In this document: positions 20,944 through 31,344 of the stretch, in pieces
Layout of the letters: each line of letters starts with the position of its first letter
Numbering within the stretch: position 1 is the first letter of the stretch
Assembly (NCBI GenBank): GCA_010093605.1
Contig: MU004195.1
Location: forward strand, 126,708-190,707
Origin: Lophium mytilinum
Taxonomy: Eukaryota; Ascomycota; Dothideomycetes; Mytilinidiales; Mytilinidiaceae
Reading direction: 5' to 3'
DNA length: 64,000 nt
The notes under the pieces: generated by a model
The model's input: the letters and a program-made list of their open reading frames with translations, nothing else
What the model was told of the DNA's origin: nothing
The model's database searches: none
Program-made: the position numbers and the translations under genes

Positions 20944-22836
20944 ATGCACGGCCATCTCAACTGGTTCGGCACTCCGCTTCACGGGGGCGAGCACGCTCAT
21001 GGCGCGAGCCATGAGAAGCCTCAACAAGAATCTACGCAATCTGATTCTAATTCCAACGACTATTCTCCTGTCAAGTTGACCACTACGGATACCCAGAATG
21101 TGCCTTTCGAACACGAAGATGGCATGCACGAGACGCCTGCTTTCCATCGTCATGCAGAAGCCACTACCGCTGAGCTGTTCTACGATCTCTTCTTTGTAGC
21201 TAACTTGACCACCTTCACCGCCAACCTCGAGATCAACGACTCCAAGGGTAAGTTTGCCTTTGCGATGAGGTCCTTGCCAACAACTGACACTTCCCCTAGC
21301 TCTGTCCGCCTATATTGGCTTCTTCTGCCTTTTGTGGTTCACATGGTACCAAACATCCCTTTACGACGTTCGATTTGCTGCCGACAGCGTCTTTGAGCGA
21401 TGCTGCAAAGCCCTTCACTTTGGTGTTATGGTCGGATTCGCCGTTATTGGCCCGGACTGGAAGCCAGGTCAGGCCGTCTACAGCTACCAAAAGTTCAAGG
21501 CCTTTTCATACATCCTCATGGTCAGCCGTTTTGTACTCATTGGGCAGTACGGAGTGACACTATTCTTTACGTGGAGATATCGTCGTACTCGCCTTCCCCT
21601 TCTCATGGTTATGACATCTTATCTAGTTGCCGCCATACTATACGGAGCCCTCTCTACTGCTTTCCCGAAAGACTCCGAAACTCCCACGACGAGCAATGTC
21701 TACATTGCCTGGTATGTCATTGCGGTTGGAGAAACCCTACTCACTACGGCTGTCTCCTGCTATTGGAGAGTCATCAGCTTCAAGGGCACTCATCTGATTC
21801 AACGGATGAGTCTTCTGACCCTCATCATCCTCGGCGAAGGCATCATTGTCATCTGCAAAGCCATCTCATACATCGTCAAGAATGAATATCCCTTCGACTC
21901 GAGCGTCACCGGCCAGATCGTCTCATCTATCCTGATCATTTACTTCTTGTACATGCTCTACTTCGACCGCTTGCGCGAAGATCACTTCGGTACTATAAAG
22001 CAACAGATCTGGGCCTTCATCCACTTCCCACTCCACATTTCGCTTGTCCTTCTCCTCGAAGGAGTTTCCAACTTTGTCACCTGGCGGCAGGCCATAGTGG
22101 GAACAGGATTCCTCGACTCATGGATGAACGGAGGATTCCAGAACTTCTTCATCGATCATCCTGTTGACTTCAACAACGTCACCCTGGCCATCGACTATTT
22201 CAACAGCACCGCGATCGAGCAGGTCTTCGCATTTGTGCCAAAGGGCACAGATCTCACAGGTCCCAAGCAGACGGTCGAGAAAGCCCTTGAGGGGATGGAC
22301 AAGAGCTTCACTGCTAACATGACCGCGGCTGAGGCTTTGAAGGACGATGACTTCCTCACGAATTATGCCAACTACTACTTCACCCTCTTCAACACCAACC
22401 TCAATGCGCTAGGCATCAAGGCCCCGGAAAAGAAGGAAAAAGATGGCGCTAAGCCGGATCCTAGTAATCAGCTCCTTGCCTTGTTCGAGGTATTTGATCT
22501 GATCTTCGTCTACTTCTTTGTTACCGTAAGTATCTACTCCTCTCCATCAACGTGTCGCATGAACTGACCCGTCTCGTACAGGCCGGTCTTACCCTGATCG
22601 TTATGGGCACCCTCGCCGTCCTCTCTGAAAAACCAAAGACTATCGGCGCCTACTTCCGCAGCGGCATGTACTTTGCCGTCGGCCTTGCGCTGTGCTTCCT
22701 GTCGCTCATGAAGTTCACGGACGCCGAGGTGAATTACGCATCCTCGTCATGGGTCCTACCCACTCTTGTCCTTAGCTTCTTTGCTGTTGTCGTCATCAAC
22801 TACATCAGGCGGAAGCCGAAGGCACATAATCACTAG
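20944..22836 (+). CDS. LtrA-family (low temperature requirement A) membrane protein, 3 exons
   Basis: Exons 20944-21247, 21300-22525 and 22582-22836 give 594 aa; introns of 52 and 56 nt have gtaagt donors. A His-rich cytoplasmic N-terminus (MHGHLNWFG...GGEHAHG) precedes the family hallmark ATTAELFYDLFFVANLTTF (about residues 76-95). Then come about nine hydrophobic segments with a charged loop near residues 360-480. LtrA proteins were named from a Listeria cold-growth mutant; their biochemical role is not settled, and the fungal members are uncharacterised. Convergent with the MFS gene that ends at 23219. Confidence 0.9.
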
Positions 22837-23218
22837 AGGGCTGTACGTATTGGGTAGTCTATACATGAGGAGAGGAAGAGAGGCAGTGTCAGAGCAGAGA
22901 GCAAAGAGGAGCTAGAATGAGAAGGGAGTTGGCGTGCTATTTATACTGGGGAGAGCAAAGCGATTGTTTTCGGCATTGAGCGTACTGAGCGGAGATTTTG
23001 TAACTATTTTGGACCGTGGTTCCAGTTAGTCTGCATTTGCACACATCTATTCTTACTGGTGTCTGCCTGTGGTCCTTGCTTTTTGCGGCCTTACTCTTGT
23101 GGTAACATTCTCACGGTTACTGTTTCATTGGGAAAGTGAGTCTATATGTCTGCTTCATTCAGGCTGCACGTTTTTATAAATATATATACTCAGACTTATC
23201 CAAATTCAAGCATAGCAT
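22837..23218. other. Intergenic between convergent genes
   Basis: Shared 3' flanks of the LtrA-family gene and the MFS gene; no gene seen. Confidence 0.5.
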
Positions 23219-24739
23219 TCAGTTTGAGCGCTGTGGAGCCGTTCCCTCCGGGATCGCTTCAGCACCTTCCGTTCGCTCAACGTCCGAGCCACCCTCTGGG
23301 ACCTCCGTCGCAGCACCACCATGTTGCTCCGTCTCATTTCGACTGAGCTTAGTATTCACAAAAAACGTGAGCAAGCCAATATCATACGCCGCCTTCATCG
23401 AACCCGCAACCACGAACGCGATCCAGAAGCGGTCGTGCCCTGCCAGAGCTCCCGTGATCACCGGGCCCACGCTCTGCGAAAGGGTCTTGCTCACGTTCAC
23501 AATACCCATAACAGCCGTCCTTTCATTCGGCAGCACCACTGCTGACAAGAAAGCAGAGCGCGGCGCTTGATCCATCGAGCTCAGAGATGCCCGAGCGACA
23601 AGAAGACAGATGGTCAACGCCAGCGAGTTCGGAATGGGGAAGAGCGCCAGGAAGATGGCGGAGGGGAGGTGGGTGAATACCATCGTCTTCACGAGGCCGA
23701 TGCGTTTGGAGATTGAGGAGGCGAATATGTTGCCCACGGCGGAGAAGATCCAGGTTGCGGACATGATGCTGCTGAGCTTCGTTTTTGGGAGGTGGAATTT
23801 CCGGTCCATGTAGAAGTTGAGTAGGGAGAAGGGAACCATGCCGCTGGCCATGGAGTCGATGCAGAAGAGGGCGCAGAGGCGGAGGAGGATCCAGCGGCTT
23901 TGCACGGAGATGTGCGCGAATGGGTTGCGGCTGCTCTTCTCAGCAGGCTTTGGGGCTCCTCCGTTCTCGATGGGTTGTTGAATGGATTCGCCGCCCAGAA
24001 GTGGATCCGTTTCGTCTTCTTCGGGCGCAATCTGCGCGGCTTCCTGGGATTCGTTTCGTTTGTCCGTCTCACATTTGTTACTGAGGAAGAGTACCAAGAT
24101 TCCTTTCAACAGACCCAGTCCGGTGTATGCCCAGAAGACGATTCGGTATGCGTCCACGTCCGTCCAGCCATCCAGGGCTCGAAAATGATCGACAATACCT
24201 CCTCCCACCAGTACACCTGCTGAAGTTCCAAATATGGCAAAGACCACGTACCAGGCAAATACGTCTGATCGCTTGCTTGCCTCCACTAGATGGGCAAGCG
24301 TCGACTCCTCCACGGCTCTGAAGGGCCCGATCTCTCCTCCGCTAGGGCTGATGACGCCGACAATTGCAGCTAACAGGAGAAGCCAGTATTTGCCCGTGGA
24401 AGCGAAGACAACGCCGGAGAAGGCCATCATGAGAGCACCAAGCAGCAGGATGTTCCGGCGGCCTAATTTGTCGGCTACAATGGTGAGAATAAGACTTATT
24501 AGGACGTCGCCGAGGAGAGTGAGGGTCATAAATAGCCCTATCCGGAAGTCTGAGATGTGGAGAGCCTCGAAGTACAGGGCTAAGACGAAGGCAGCGGCGC
24601 CATAGGCGAACATGCGGACGGCGCGGGTGAGAATGAGAAGGTGCGCATCTTTTCCAGCGCTCACGAGGGACTTGAGACCGAATTCTTCGGCTATCCAATG
24701 GCCTGCCTTGGAGAGTTTGCTGGGGGCTGGGGAAGACAT
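23219..24739 (-). CDS. Major facilitator superfamily transporter
   Basis: 506 aa, one exon, from the ATG at 24739 (MSSPAPSKLSKAGHWIAEEFGLKSL); the upstream in-frame stretch has no ATG. Twelve hydrophobic segments are split by a central acidic loop (about residues 225-270, EEDETDPLLGGES). The TM2-3 loop carries DKLGRRNILL, a form of the MFS DxxGRR signature. The RASLSSMDQAPRSAFLSAVV segment in the second half is characteristic of a fungal MFS clade that I cannot name precisely. The C-terminus is hydrophilic and Glu/Thr-rich. The substrate cannot be inferred. Confidence 0.88.
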   Translation of the reverse strand: MSSPAPSKLSKAGHWIAEEFGLKSLVSAGKDAHLLILTRAVRMFAYGAAAFVLALYFEALHISDFRIGLFMTLTLLGDVLISLILTIVADKLGRRNILLLGALMMAFSGVVFASTGKYWLLLLAAIVGVISPSGGEIGPFRAVEESTLAHLVEASKRSDVFAWYVVFAIFGTSAGVLVGGGIVDHFRALDGWTDVDAYRIVFWAYTGLGLLKGILVLFLSNKCETDKRNESQEAAQIAPEEDETDPLLGGESIQQPIENGGAPKPAEKSSRNPFAHISVQSRWILLRLCALFCIDSMASGMVPFSLLNFYMDRKFHLPKTKLSSIMSATWIFSAVGNIFASSISKRIGLVKTMVFTHLPSAIFLALFPIPNSLALTICLLVARASLSSMDQAPRSAFLSAVVLPNERTAVMGIVNVSKTLSQSVGPVITGALAGHDRFWIAFVVAGSMKAAYDIGLLTFFVNTKLSRNETEQHGGAATEVPEGGSDVERTEGAEAIPEGTAPQRSN

Positions 24740-25420
24740 CTTGGAGAATGATTGTTGAATGGCTTGGAACGACAGCAGCACTAAATTCTCAGGCGCGTTC
24801 GGGAAGTAGAATACGATGACAAGCGGTATGGAGGCTCTTCAGATAAGCAAGAAAGTCTGTACTATCTATTCGAAGGTTTTGAGATTTTACCAGACGTTGG
24901 AAAAGCCAATCACGTCCTCGCCGAAGACGCGTCAGCTGGTTGGCTATGCGAGCGTTGGGTGCAGGGTCGACCGTCTGACAATGGCTCTCACACTCGTCGA
25001 AGTGCAGATGTCAGGAACGAAGAGATGCAGGTGGGGTCTTAAGTTCGCAGGTCAGCATGGCGCAGCGAGGTAATATGTACAATGCAGGTGCCTGGCAGGA
25101 TTTGCGATCTGCATCGTCATGCCGACCCCCAGCTTTGTGACTCAAGGGTAACCGCAAGCAGACTAGAGCGCTATCCATCTATTTTAGTACCAGACGCGTA
25201 GACGCGCGAGTCTGTTCCTCCACAGCCTCCATCCATTCACCATCGAGATATCTTCAACTTCTCTTCCTCATCAATCATGACATAGCAAGGTTGCAGCTGG
25301 GTCCAATAATCCGACGTCTCATGCTTCACGACTCACGACATTTCACATTCACTTTGCCTAGAGAACACCACAGGATCGAGAAACAGTGCATACACAGCAT
25401 ATACAAGAGCGTAAAGTATC
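24740..25420. other. Intergenic, 0.68 kb
   Basis: Promoter of the MFS gene and 3' flank of the TauD-type gene. No coding signal beyond short shadows. Confidence 0.45.
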
Positions 25421-26599
25421 CTATCCGTCAAGGGCCTGAACGACCTGAGCCCAATCGCTATCCGTGTAGGCGCCAGGTACGCTCTCGCCATCCCAAAGGC
25501 TCGCAAGCACGACGCGGTCCGACTGCTCCCCATCCCACGGCTGGCGACCATGCTGCGCAATGATGTTGTCGTAGACAAGCACATCGCCCTTTTGCCATTT
25601 GTGAAGCACTCGGATTTCGTCTGTGAGCTTGGCGAGGTGCTCTAGGTACTTGTCTGGAATGGGCGTGCCGTCCCCGAACTGCTGCAACACGTTCTTCCTA
25701 GCCGCGTTGACTTGAGCATTCTTCCAGTACGCCGCCAGGCCCGTGAAGATAGTAGGCAGCTGTGTTTCGGGCTGGGTCCGGATGGCAGGTAGCCTGTGCG
25801 TTAAGACGACGCCGCCGTCGTCGGTCCATTCCCATGTCGTATGTTTGCCTCTTCCATACCGTGCAATCTGCGCCTCGATCTTGGCCCGTTTGGTGGCTTC
25901 GTCGTCACCCTCCTGGATCTCCTTTCCAAATGCTTGCTTTAGGGTCGAATTGCCTTCGTACTGCGTCTCGATCTTATAGACCACTTTACTCAGGATGCCT
26001 TTCTCAGCGAGCTCAGTGATGAACTCTGGAATCTCCTGTTGCGCGCGATGAAACAGCTCCAGCGAAGATGAGATGGGCGTCTCGCCACCTTTTGCCGGTG
26101 CCTTGTGGCTATAGAAGAAGATGTATTCCGGGGCGTGTGGGACTTGCGGCGACTCATTGTGGTTGTATATCAACACATCCTTAGGAGCCTCGTTGGCAGG
26201 CGCCACGTTCGGAGCGAGCAACGGCCTGTTTACGACGATTCCGATAATCTCGTGCGGCTTGTATCCAAAAGCATGGGCGAATCTGCTAAAGTCGTCGGCG
26301 TTGTGGATCGGCAGGCCGCGAAATAGCAGCGTTCCGTGACGAGCTAGCTTTTTGGTGAGGATACCATCCTGCGCCTGCAGACCCTTTATAGTATCGACGA
26401 CGGTCTCGAGGCTGACTTCTGCATTGCCGTGCGTTGATGGACGTAAGGCTAATGGGATGACAGACTCACTCGGATGCGGGGCGCCGAGTGTTCTTTGATT
26501 GCTCGATGGTAGGTCGAAGGGCTCGAATACTAACGACGGCGATGTAGCGCCGTCTAGTTTGAGTGAGTTGATATTGGGCTGTGCTACAGAGGTCGTCAT
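25421..26599 (-). CDS. TauD/TfdA-type Fe(II)/2-oxoglutarate-dependent dioxygenase
   Basis: 392 aa, one exon. Fold markers in order: HGTLLFRGLPI (about residue 88), the metal motif H147-N-E149 within IYNHNESPQ, a GGETPISSS loop (171-179), GDVLVYDNIIAQHGRQPW with the distal iron-ligand His at 350, and R362 as the likely 2OG-binding Arg. The usual HxD is HxE here, as in clavaminate-synthase-like members of the family. Such enzymes hydroxylate or desulphonate small molecules; taurine or sulphonate use is possible but unproven. It lies head to head with an UNC93-like transporter (27303) across about 700 bp, suggesting a co-regulated enzyme/transporter pair. Confidence 0.9.
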   Translation of the reverse strand: MTTSVAQPNINSLKLDGATSPSLVFEPFDLPSSNQRTLGAPHPSESVIPLALRPSTHGNAEVSLETVVDTIKGLQAQDGILTKKLARHGTLLFRGLPIHNADDFSRFAHAFGYKPHEIIGIVVNRPLLAPNVAPANEAPKDVLIYNHNESPQVPHAPEYIFFYSHKAPAKGGETPISSSLELFHRAQQEIPEFITELAEKGILSKVVYKIETQYEGNSTLKQAFGKEIQEGDDEATKRAKIEAQIARYGRGKHTTWEWTDDGGVVLTHRLPAIRTQPETQLPTIFTGLAAYWKNAQVNAARKNVLQQFGDGTPIPDKYLEHLAKLTDEIRVLHKWQKGDVLVYDNIIAQHGRQPWDGEQSDRVVLASLWDGESVPGAYTDSDWAQVVQALDG

Positions 26600-27302
26600 G
26601 ATGGGCCCAAGCGTGTATCTTGATAGTAGCAGATGTGTATGCGATCACTTATCGATCAGGATATCACAGGTTTAAGTACAAGGCCGAAGCGGGGATGGTG
26701 TTCCCCCAGAGGTGTCGCCCTGGTCTCAATACTCGCTTACATGACAGGTATTCTCTCATCCGTGCTAAGATCACGAAATCGCACGATCGTCCTGTACGAC
26801 CAGTCACTAAGAACAAGCGTTCCTATCTCGCTGTTTCGCTCCTAGTTAGCCCTATCGGAGCTATCGAAATAATGCTACCTCGACCTCCTTCGCCCAGCCA
26901 TGCTAACTTGTTGGATGTCGATTGTGTATCCGCCGCGTAGGATCACAGCATCCGAACCCAGCATGTCACCTGAAATTCTCTTGCTAACCCCCATCTTGTG
27001 TATCATCGCACGAATTAACCATCTTGCGTGCTTACTAGGGAAAGATGTGCAACACCAATGCTTGACTCGTGCAAGGCCATACTTAAGGATCCAACAATTC
27101 GGAGACGCACATTCATCCACACTATCCCGTTTGCTATATCCTTGACCTAGGATATCTTGGTAGTATTCATCTATCTGATCTGCCGTTCCATATCGTGGTC
27201 CTTTTTCGCGAAGCTTGCGCCTAGCCTCGCTTTTCTAAGAGCCTCAGTGGTTCCATCTTTTTTTTCGACTCGAGTCCACGTTCAGTCTTCTATTCTAGAG
27301 AT
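26600..27302. promoter_or_regulatory. Bidirectional promoter region, TauD-type / UNC93-like
   Basis: The 703 bp between the divergent start codons hold no supported gene. The segment next to 27303 is pyrimidine-rich (27180-27290). Individual factor sites cannot be assigned with confidence. Confidence 0.45.
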
Positions 27303-28733
27303 ATGTCGAGCTTAGGGAAGGATGAGACTGCTATTGGGAAGCAAGAGCTCGATGAGCATCCGGCGCAGCCAGTGACGACAGGTGAAAATGTTATCCAAGG
27401 AGGTCGACATTCCTTTTACCGCAGCACACTCTTCCAAATCCTCGTCGTTGGTATCTGTGCCTTCTCTGCGCCCGGAATATGGAGTGCCATGAACGGGCTC
27501 GGTGTCGGCGGCTCCCAGAGTCCAGACCTCGTCAACGCAGCCAACGCTCTCCTGTACGCCTTCATGACAGTGACCTGTTTTGCAGGCCCTTGGATGACCA
27601 ACCTCATTGGATTCCGCTGGACTCTAGCCATTGGCTCTCTTGGATACCCTCTTTACGCAGCCGGGCTCTACGTCAACAATCGCTTCGGCCCCACGTGGTT
27701 TGTGTACGTTGGGTCGACAGCATGCGGACTCAGTGCTGGCTTCTTCTGGAGCGTTGAGGGTGCTATTGCCACGGGATACCCTGAACAGCACAAACGAGGT
27801 CGCTATATCGCTACCTGGTTCACATTCCGCAACTTCGGAAACATCATTGGTGGTGCAATCTCACTGGCCCTCAATCACAAAAGGAACCACCGCGGCAAAG
27901 TCGGCTATGAAACCTATCTCGGCTTCATCGCTATCCAGTGTCTCGGGTTCTTCTTCGGCCTGCTCCTTTCCAACCCCGAAAAGGTGCAGCGTGACGACGG
28001 CACTCACATTGAGGCACCTCGTGGCATCGTCTGGCGAACCGAAGCAAAAGAAATGTGGCGGCTGATAAGGAGCAAGCCCATCCTCCTGTTGACGCCGCTG
28101 TTCTGGTACTTTGGCTGGATCCAGGCGTACCCCGGCACATATCTCGCAACCTACTTCACTGTCCGCTCCCGCGCCCTCGGCAGCTTCATGTCTGCGGTCG
28201 TCGGCACCTTCGCTACCTGGATCGGCGGTGCTCTCGTCGACCTTCCGTGGACGAAGAGCCGGCAGACCCGCGCCGTCGCTACTTGGGGTCTCATTGCCGC
28301 GCTGAATAGCGCAACCTGGATCTGGGCCGTCATTATCCAGAACGAATACCGGCACACGAAACCAGTGCTGGACTGGGAGGCACAGAGTTCGTTTGGTCGG
28401 GGATTTGGACTGTACCTGTTCGAGCGCATTAGCCTCGGGATGGTGGAGAACTTCATCTACTGGTGCATTGGGAATCTTTCTGATTCTCCTGGCGATCAAA
28501 TCCGGTATAGCTCTTTGCTAAGGGGTATTGAGACGGCTGGTGTTGCTGTAGGCTTCGGCGTGCAGGCTGTACCTACGATTTTGATTGCTACTGCCAGTAT
28601 CAACTGTGGGCTTTGGTTCTTTGCGCTGCCTTTTAGCTATTATGCGACACTACAGGTCGTGAAGAAGTTCAATCAGCTTGATAAAATACGTGATGAAGCG
28701 GGGCAGGGGAGCGAAGGAATAGTTACTAAATAG
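27303..28733 (+). CDS. UNC93-like MFS transporter (DUF895 type)
   Basis: 476 aa, single exon. Signature phrases are FSAPGIWSAMNGLGVGG (first helix and loop), the FWSVEGAIATGYPEQHKRGR loop, TWFTFRNFGNIIGG, and FWYFGWIQAYPGTYLATYF in the second half; eleven to twelve membrane segments are visible. Fungal members are plasma-membrane or vacuolar proteins of mostly unknown substrate; the UNC-93 founding member regulates a potassium channel. The head-to-head position with the TauD-type dioxygenase hints that it may import that enzyme's substrate (inference). Confidence 0.9.
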   Translation: MSSLGKDETAIGKQELDEHPAQPVTTGENVIQGGRHSFYRSTLFQILVVGICAFSAPGIWSAMNGLGVGGSQSPDLVNAANALLYAFMTVTCFAGPWMTNLIGFRWTLAIGSLGYPLYAAGLYVNNRFGPTWFVYVGSTACGLSAGFFWSVEGAIATGYPEQHKRGRYIATWFTFRNFGNIIGGAISLALNHKRNHRGKVGYETYLGFIAIQCLGFFFGLLLSNPEKVQRDDGTHIEAPRGIVWRTEAKEMWRLIRSKPILLLTPLFWYFGWIQAYPGTYLATYFTVRSRALGSFMSAVVGTFATWIGGALVDLPWTKSRQTRAVATWGLIAALNSATWIWAVIIQNEYRHTKPVLDWEAQSSFGRGFGLYLFERISLGMVENFIYWCIGNLSDSPGDQIRYSSLLRGIETAGVAVGFGVQAVPTILIATASINCGLWFFALPFSYYATLQVVKKFNQLDKIRDEAGQGSEGIVTK

Positions 28734-28855
28734 AGGGCTGGGAACGACTCTTTCAAGGTTATGCTCTTATAGATGGGAAATATTACTAGATCAACGCGAA
28801 TAGAGAGCTGTGGTATACGACCTATTCAAACTCGCATCTACCTCCTACCTGGTAT

Positions 28856-30026
28856 TCACAGCAAGGAAGACCGCCAATTCAAAATCGCCTCCGCCGTCTC
28901 TTCCGGCGCCTCCTCAGCCGTAAAATGCCCAATCCCATCACCGAGCTCATGATCCGTAACCGTCACGCCCTCCCCAACCCAGCCCTCCCATGACTTCCTA
29001 ACGTCAAACCTCTTCCCAATAAACTCCGCCCCGTAGATCAGCAACACGGGCATTTCCAGCTTCTTGCCAACCCGCTGGTCCTCCTTTTCCATATCCACGT
29101 CTTCCCCAGCACCGGCCTTGTAATCTTCGCACGTCGCCCTAATCACGCTCTCGCGGAGGAAAAAGTCGCCATAGACCTTGTACGAGTCACCCTCTTTGAT
29201 CCTAGCCAGCCCTTTCGGCGCGTTCCCCACCCAGCGCCCGATCATGTCAATGCAGAACTTGTCGCCGCCGTACGCGGTGATCATATCAGTTGCCAGCTCG
29301 ACGTTGGCGAGGAGGCTCCAGTGGAAGAAGCCTGCGCTTTTGCGGGGGTCAGCGCCGCCGCCGGCCCATTGGATGCTTGCGGGGACCTGGTGGGGGGTGG
29401 GGGAATTAGTCGGGGAGGGGTCTGGGAGTGTGCGAATTCTGGGACACGGTGGTGGGGGAGGATGGACTAACGATGTCAATGATGGTTACGCCAAGGATGC
29501 GGAAGTGGGGAGTGCCGGAGACTCCGAGGCGGTAGGTGATTCGAGCGCCACGGTCGTGGCCGATGAGGATGATGGGGGTGTCTTCGTCTTTGTTTGAGCT
29601 GTCGGTTTCTTTTTCTAGTAGAGAGTGGAGCGCGGATAGGGTGGCGAGGCCGACGGAGAGCTTGTCGTGAGCGGTTGGGGGTTCGCTGTTTCCGTAGCCT
29701 GGTAGGTCTGGGATGAAGAGGGGTGCGGATTTGGGAAGTAAAGGTACGATCTTTACATTCTATTAGAGAATAGTCATAAACAGGGAGGTTGGTATGGTCA
29801 TGCTCACGTGACGCCACCTATTCTACTGATTAGCAAAGCTCAAGTTGGATAGAGAGGGCCGGGTGACAAACATATAAGCCGACTGAGGATATCCATGGAG
29901 GAGAACAAATGCAGGATTGGTAGCGGATATACTGTCGAGCCCGCGGCTGTATGTGCATACAGCGGGATCATTCACGGTCCTTTTATTGAGCCCATTGCGG
30001 GACATGAATTGGTCTTGAATTTCCAT
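28856..30026 (-). CDS. Alpha/beta hydrolase (epoxide hydrolase / dehalogenase-like), 4 exons
   Basis: Exons 29872-30026, 29808-29817 (10 nt), 29472-29759 and 28856-29386 sum to 984 nt, 327 aa. The model needs the 10-nt exon to restore the conserved SAYMWRH phrase after the oxyanion motif LLHGYPQ. Catalytic set: nucleophile Asp in LIGHDRGAR (HDRG type, typical of epoxide hydrolases and haloalkane or fluoroacetate dehalogenases rather than Ser esterases), and His in GDGIGHFTAEEAPE near the C-terminus; the acid is probably the Asp in TVTDHELG. The cap region includes VPASIQWAGGGADPRKSAGFFHW, a placement seen in fluoroacetate-dehalogenase-like proteins. A cytosolic detoxification role is likely; the substrate is unknown. 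Intron 3 is 85 nt, longer than the others. Confidence 0.85.
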
Positions 30027-30754
30027 TTTGCTTTTCGTACTCAATTTTGCAAAGATTGAGATAGCTTCAAGAAAGTTTATATGTCTTTGAGATGTAGTGC
30101 TTTGGTTTCTAATCAAGTCGTCAGGCTTCCGCCTTATGTTGACCGAAAGAGGTAATAGTGAGGGGACGTCATCCCGACGTCCCCTCACCCGATTTAAGTC
30201 GAGAAGAACCCTGCCAACCATACACGTAATTTTTAAATGGAAGATCCACGAAACAATCACTTACTGGTTTATGAATTCGAGTGTTACTAGATTCAATTCG
30301 ACTTTTCATGTTTATCGTGATGTTGTCCATCTTTTGCAAGATTTCAAAGCTGCTCTAACTACTATTTACCTCACATCTTGTTCACATCTTTGAGAACAAC
30401 GACAAGGGGTTTAGTGCGACTCATATCTTGGCAACGCAGTTGCAATAGCTTTGAAGCTGTCAACTCTCCGATGAAGAGAAAACCCGATCTGTGGCGATAG
30501 CGCGCTTGAGGTGAAGTAGCACTGTGCCTACAGACCAGATGCCCTCGACGAAAAGACGAGCGAACGGATACATGGAAATGTAGCCATAGGCAGCACAGAC
30601 CGAAACACAACTATTCTTGGAGAATATCATTTACTACCTTCATATACTTTATAATCAGGTCCATCTCCTTAGTGTATGAAGAAGCTCCGAAACGCAGGTC
30701 AACACCGGATCCCCTCAACTTGCACATGCAACGCCACTCGTCAGCCCTCTCTCG
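30027..30754. other. Intergenic, 0.73 kb
   Basis: Upstream region of the hydrolase gene, containing the perfect inverted repeat listed separately, and the 3' flank of the small CUE-like gene. No other gene seen. Confidence 0.45.
30158..30188. repeat. 13-bp perfect inverted repeat with 5-nt spacer
   Basis: GTGAGGGGACGTC and its exact reverse complement are separated by ATCCC, about 130 bp upstream of the hydrolase ATG. It could be a stem-loop in the leader or a dyad operator for a dimeric regulator; the ACGTC core resembles bZIP half-sites. Confidence 0.75.
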
Positions 30755-31042
30755 TCAGCCCTCTCTCGTCAACTCTTGTAACATCTCTCGGGTAGCGCCT
30801 AAGCTCTTCGAGTCGCCGTATATGGCCGCGATGAGGCTAGAGTCAAGTTTTGGATATTCGCGCTGCAGAATAGCTTGGTTCTCATCATCCTCGCTCTGAG
30901 GCGCGGATGCCTCGAACGACTGCAGGTATTCCACCTGCTCTGAACGCTCCTGTCCCTGCGGCAAGAGATCTGTATCGCTTCGTCGTGGTGGTTGTCCCGG
31001 TGGGTTGGAGTACTGTTGCTGAGATGGCTGGTTAGATGCCAT
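30755..31042 (-). CDS. Small CUE/UBA-like domain protein
   Basis: 95 aa, single exon. A disordered Gln/Pro/Ser-rich first half is followed by a compact helical C-terminal half (ILQREYPKLDSSLIAAIYGD, then ATREMLQELTRE). The pattern E(F/Y)P-x3-(S/D)-LI...LxxL matches ubiquitin-binding CUE domains such as those in Cue proteins. The family is small and poorly characterised; ubiquitin binding is inference from the pattern. The start codons of this gene and of the Zn2Cys6 regulator are 302 bp apart and divergent. Confidence 0.75.
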   Translation of the reverse strand: MASNQPSQQQYSNPPGQPPRRSDTDLLPQGQERSEQVEYLQSFEASAPQSEDDENQAILQREYPKLDSSLIAAIYGDSKSLGATREMLQELTREG

Positions 31043-31344
31043 GATCGCGGAAGCGGGAGGATGCGGCGCGGCGCAGCGCAGAGATTATGGATGGACTACG
31101 TTGGCTCGGGATGGTGCACGGTCAGGTTCTCGGCTTGCTTGAGAATAGAGTACGTGGGTTTAAGGCGGCGTGAAAGATGCTGGTGGAGATGTCCACCTCT
31201 CGTGTGGTGAGTCCAATGTTGGGGCTACGTCACCTGCTTACTCACCACTTCTAACATAGAATACCCACTCCCGCGCCTTGACTGTCCGTCAATATCCTAC
31301 TGCCGGACTCCACTTTCAACCACCGCCGCACCAAGGACGCACGC

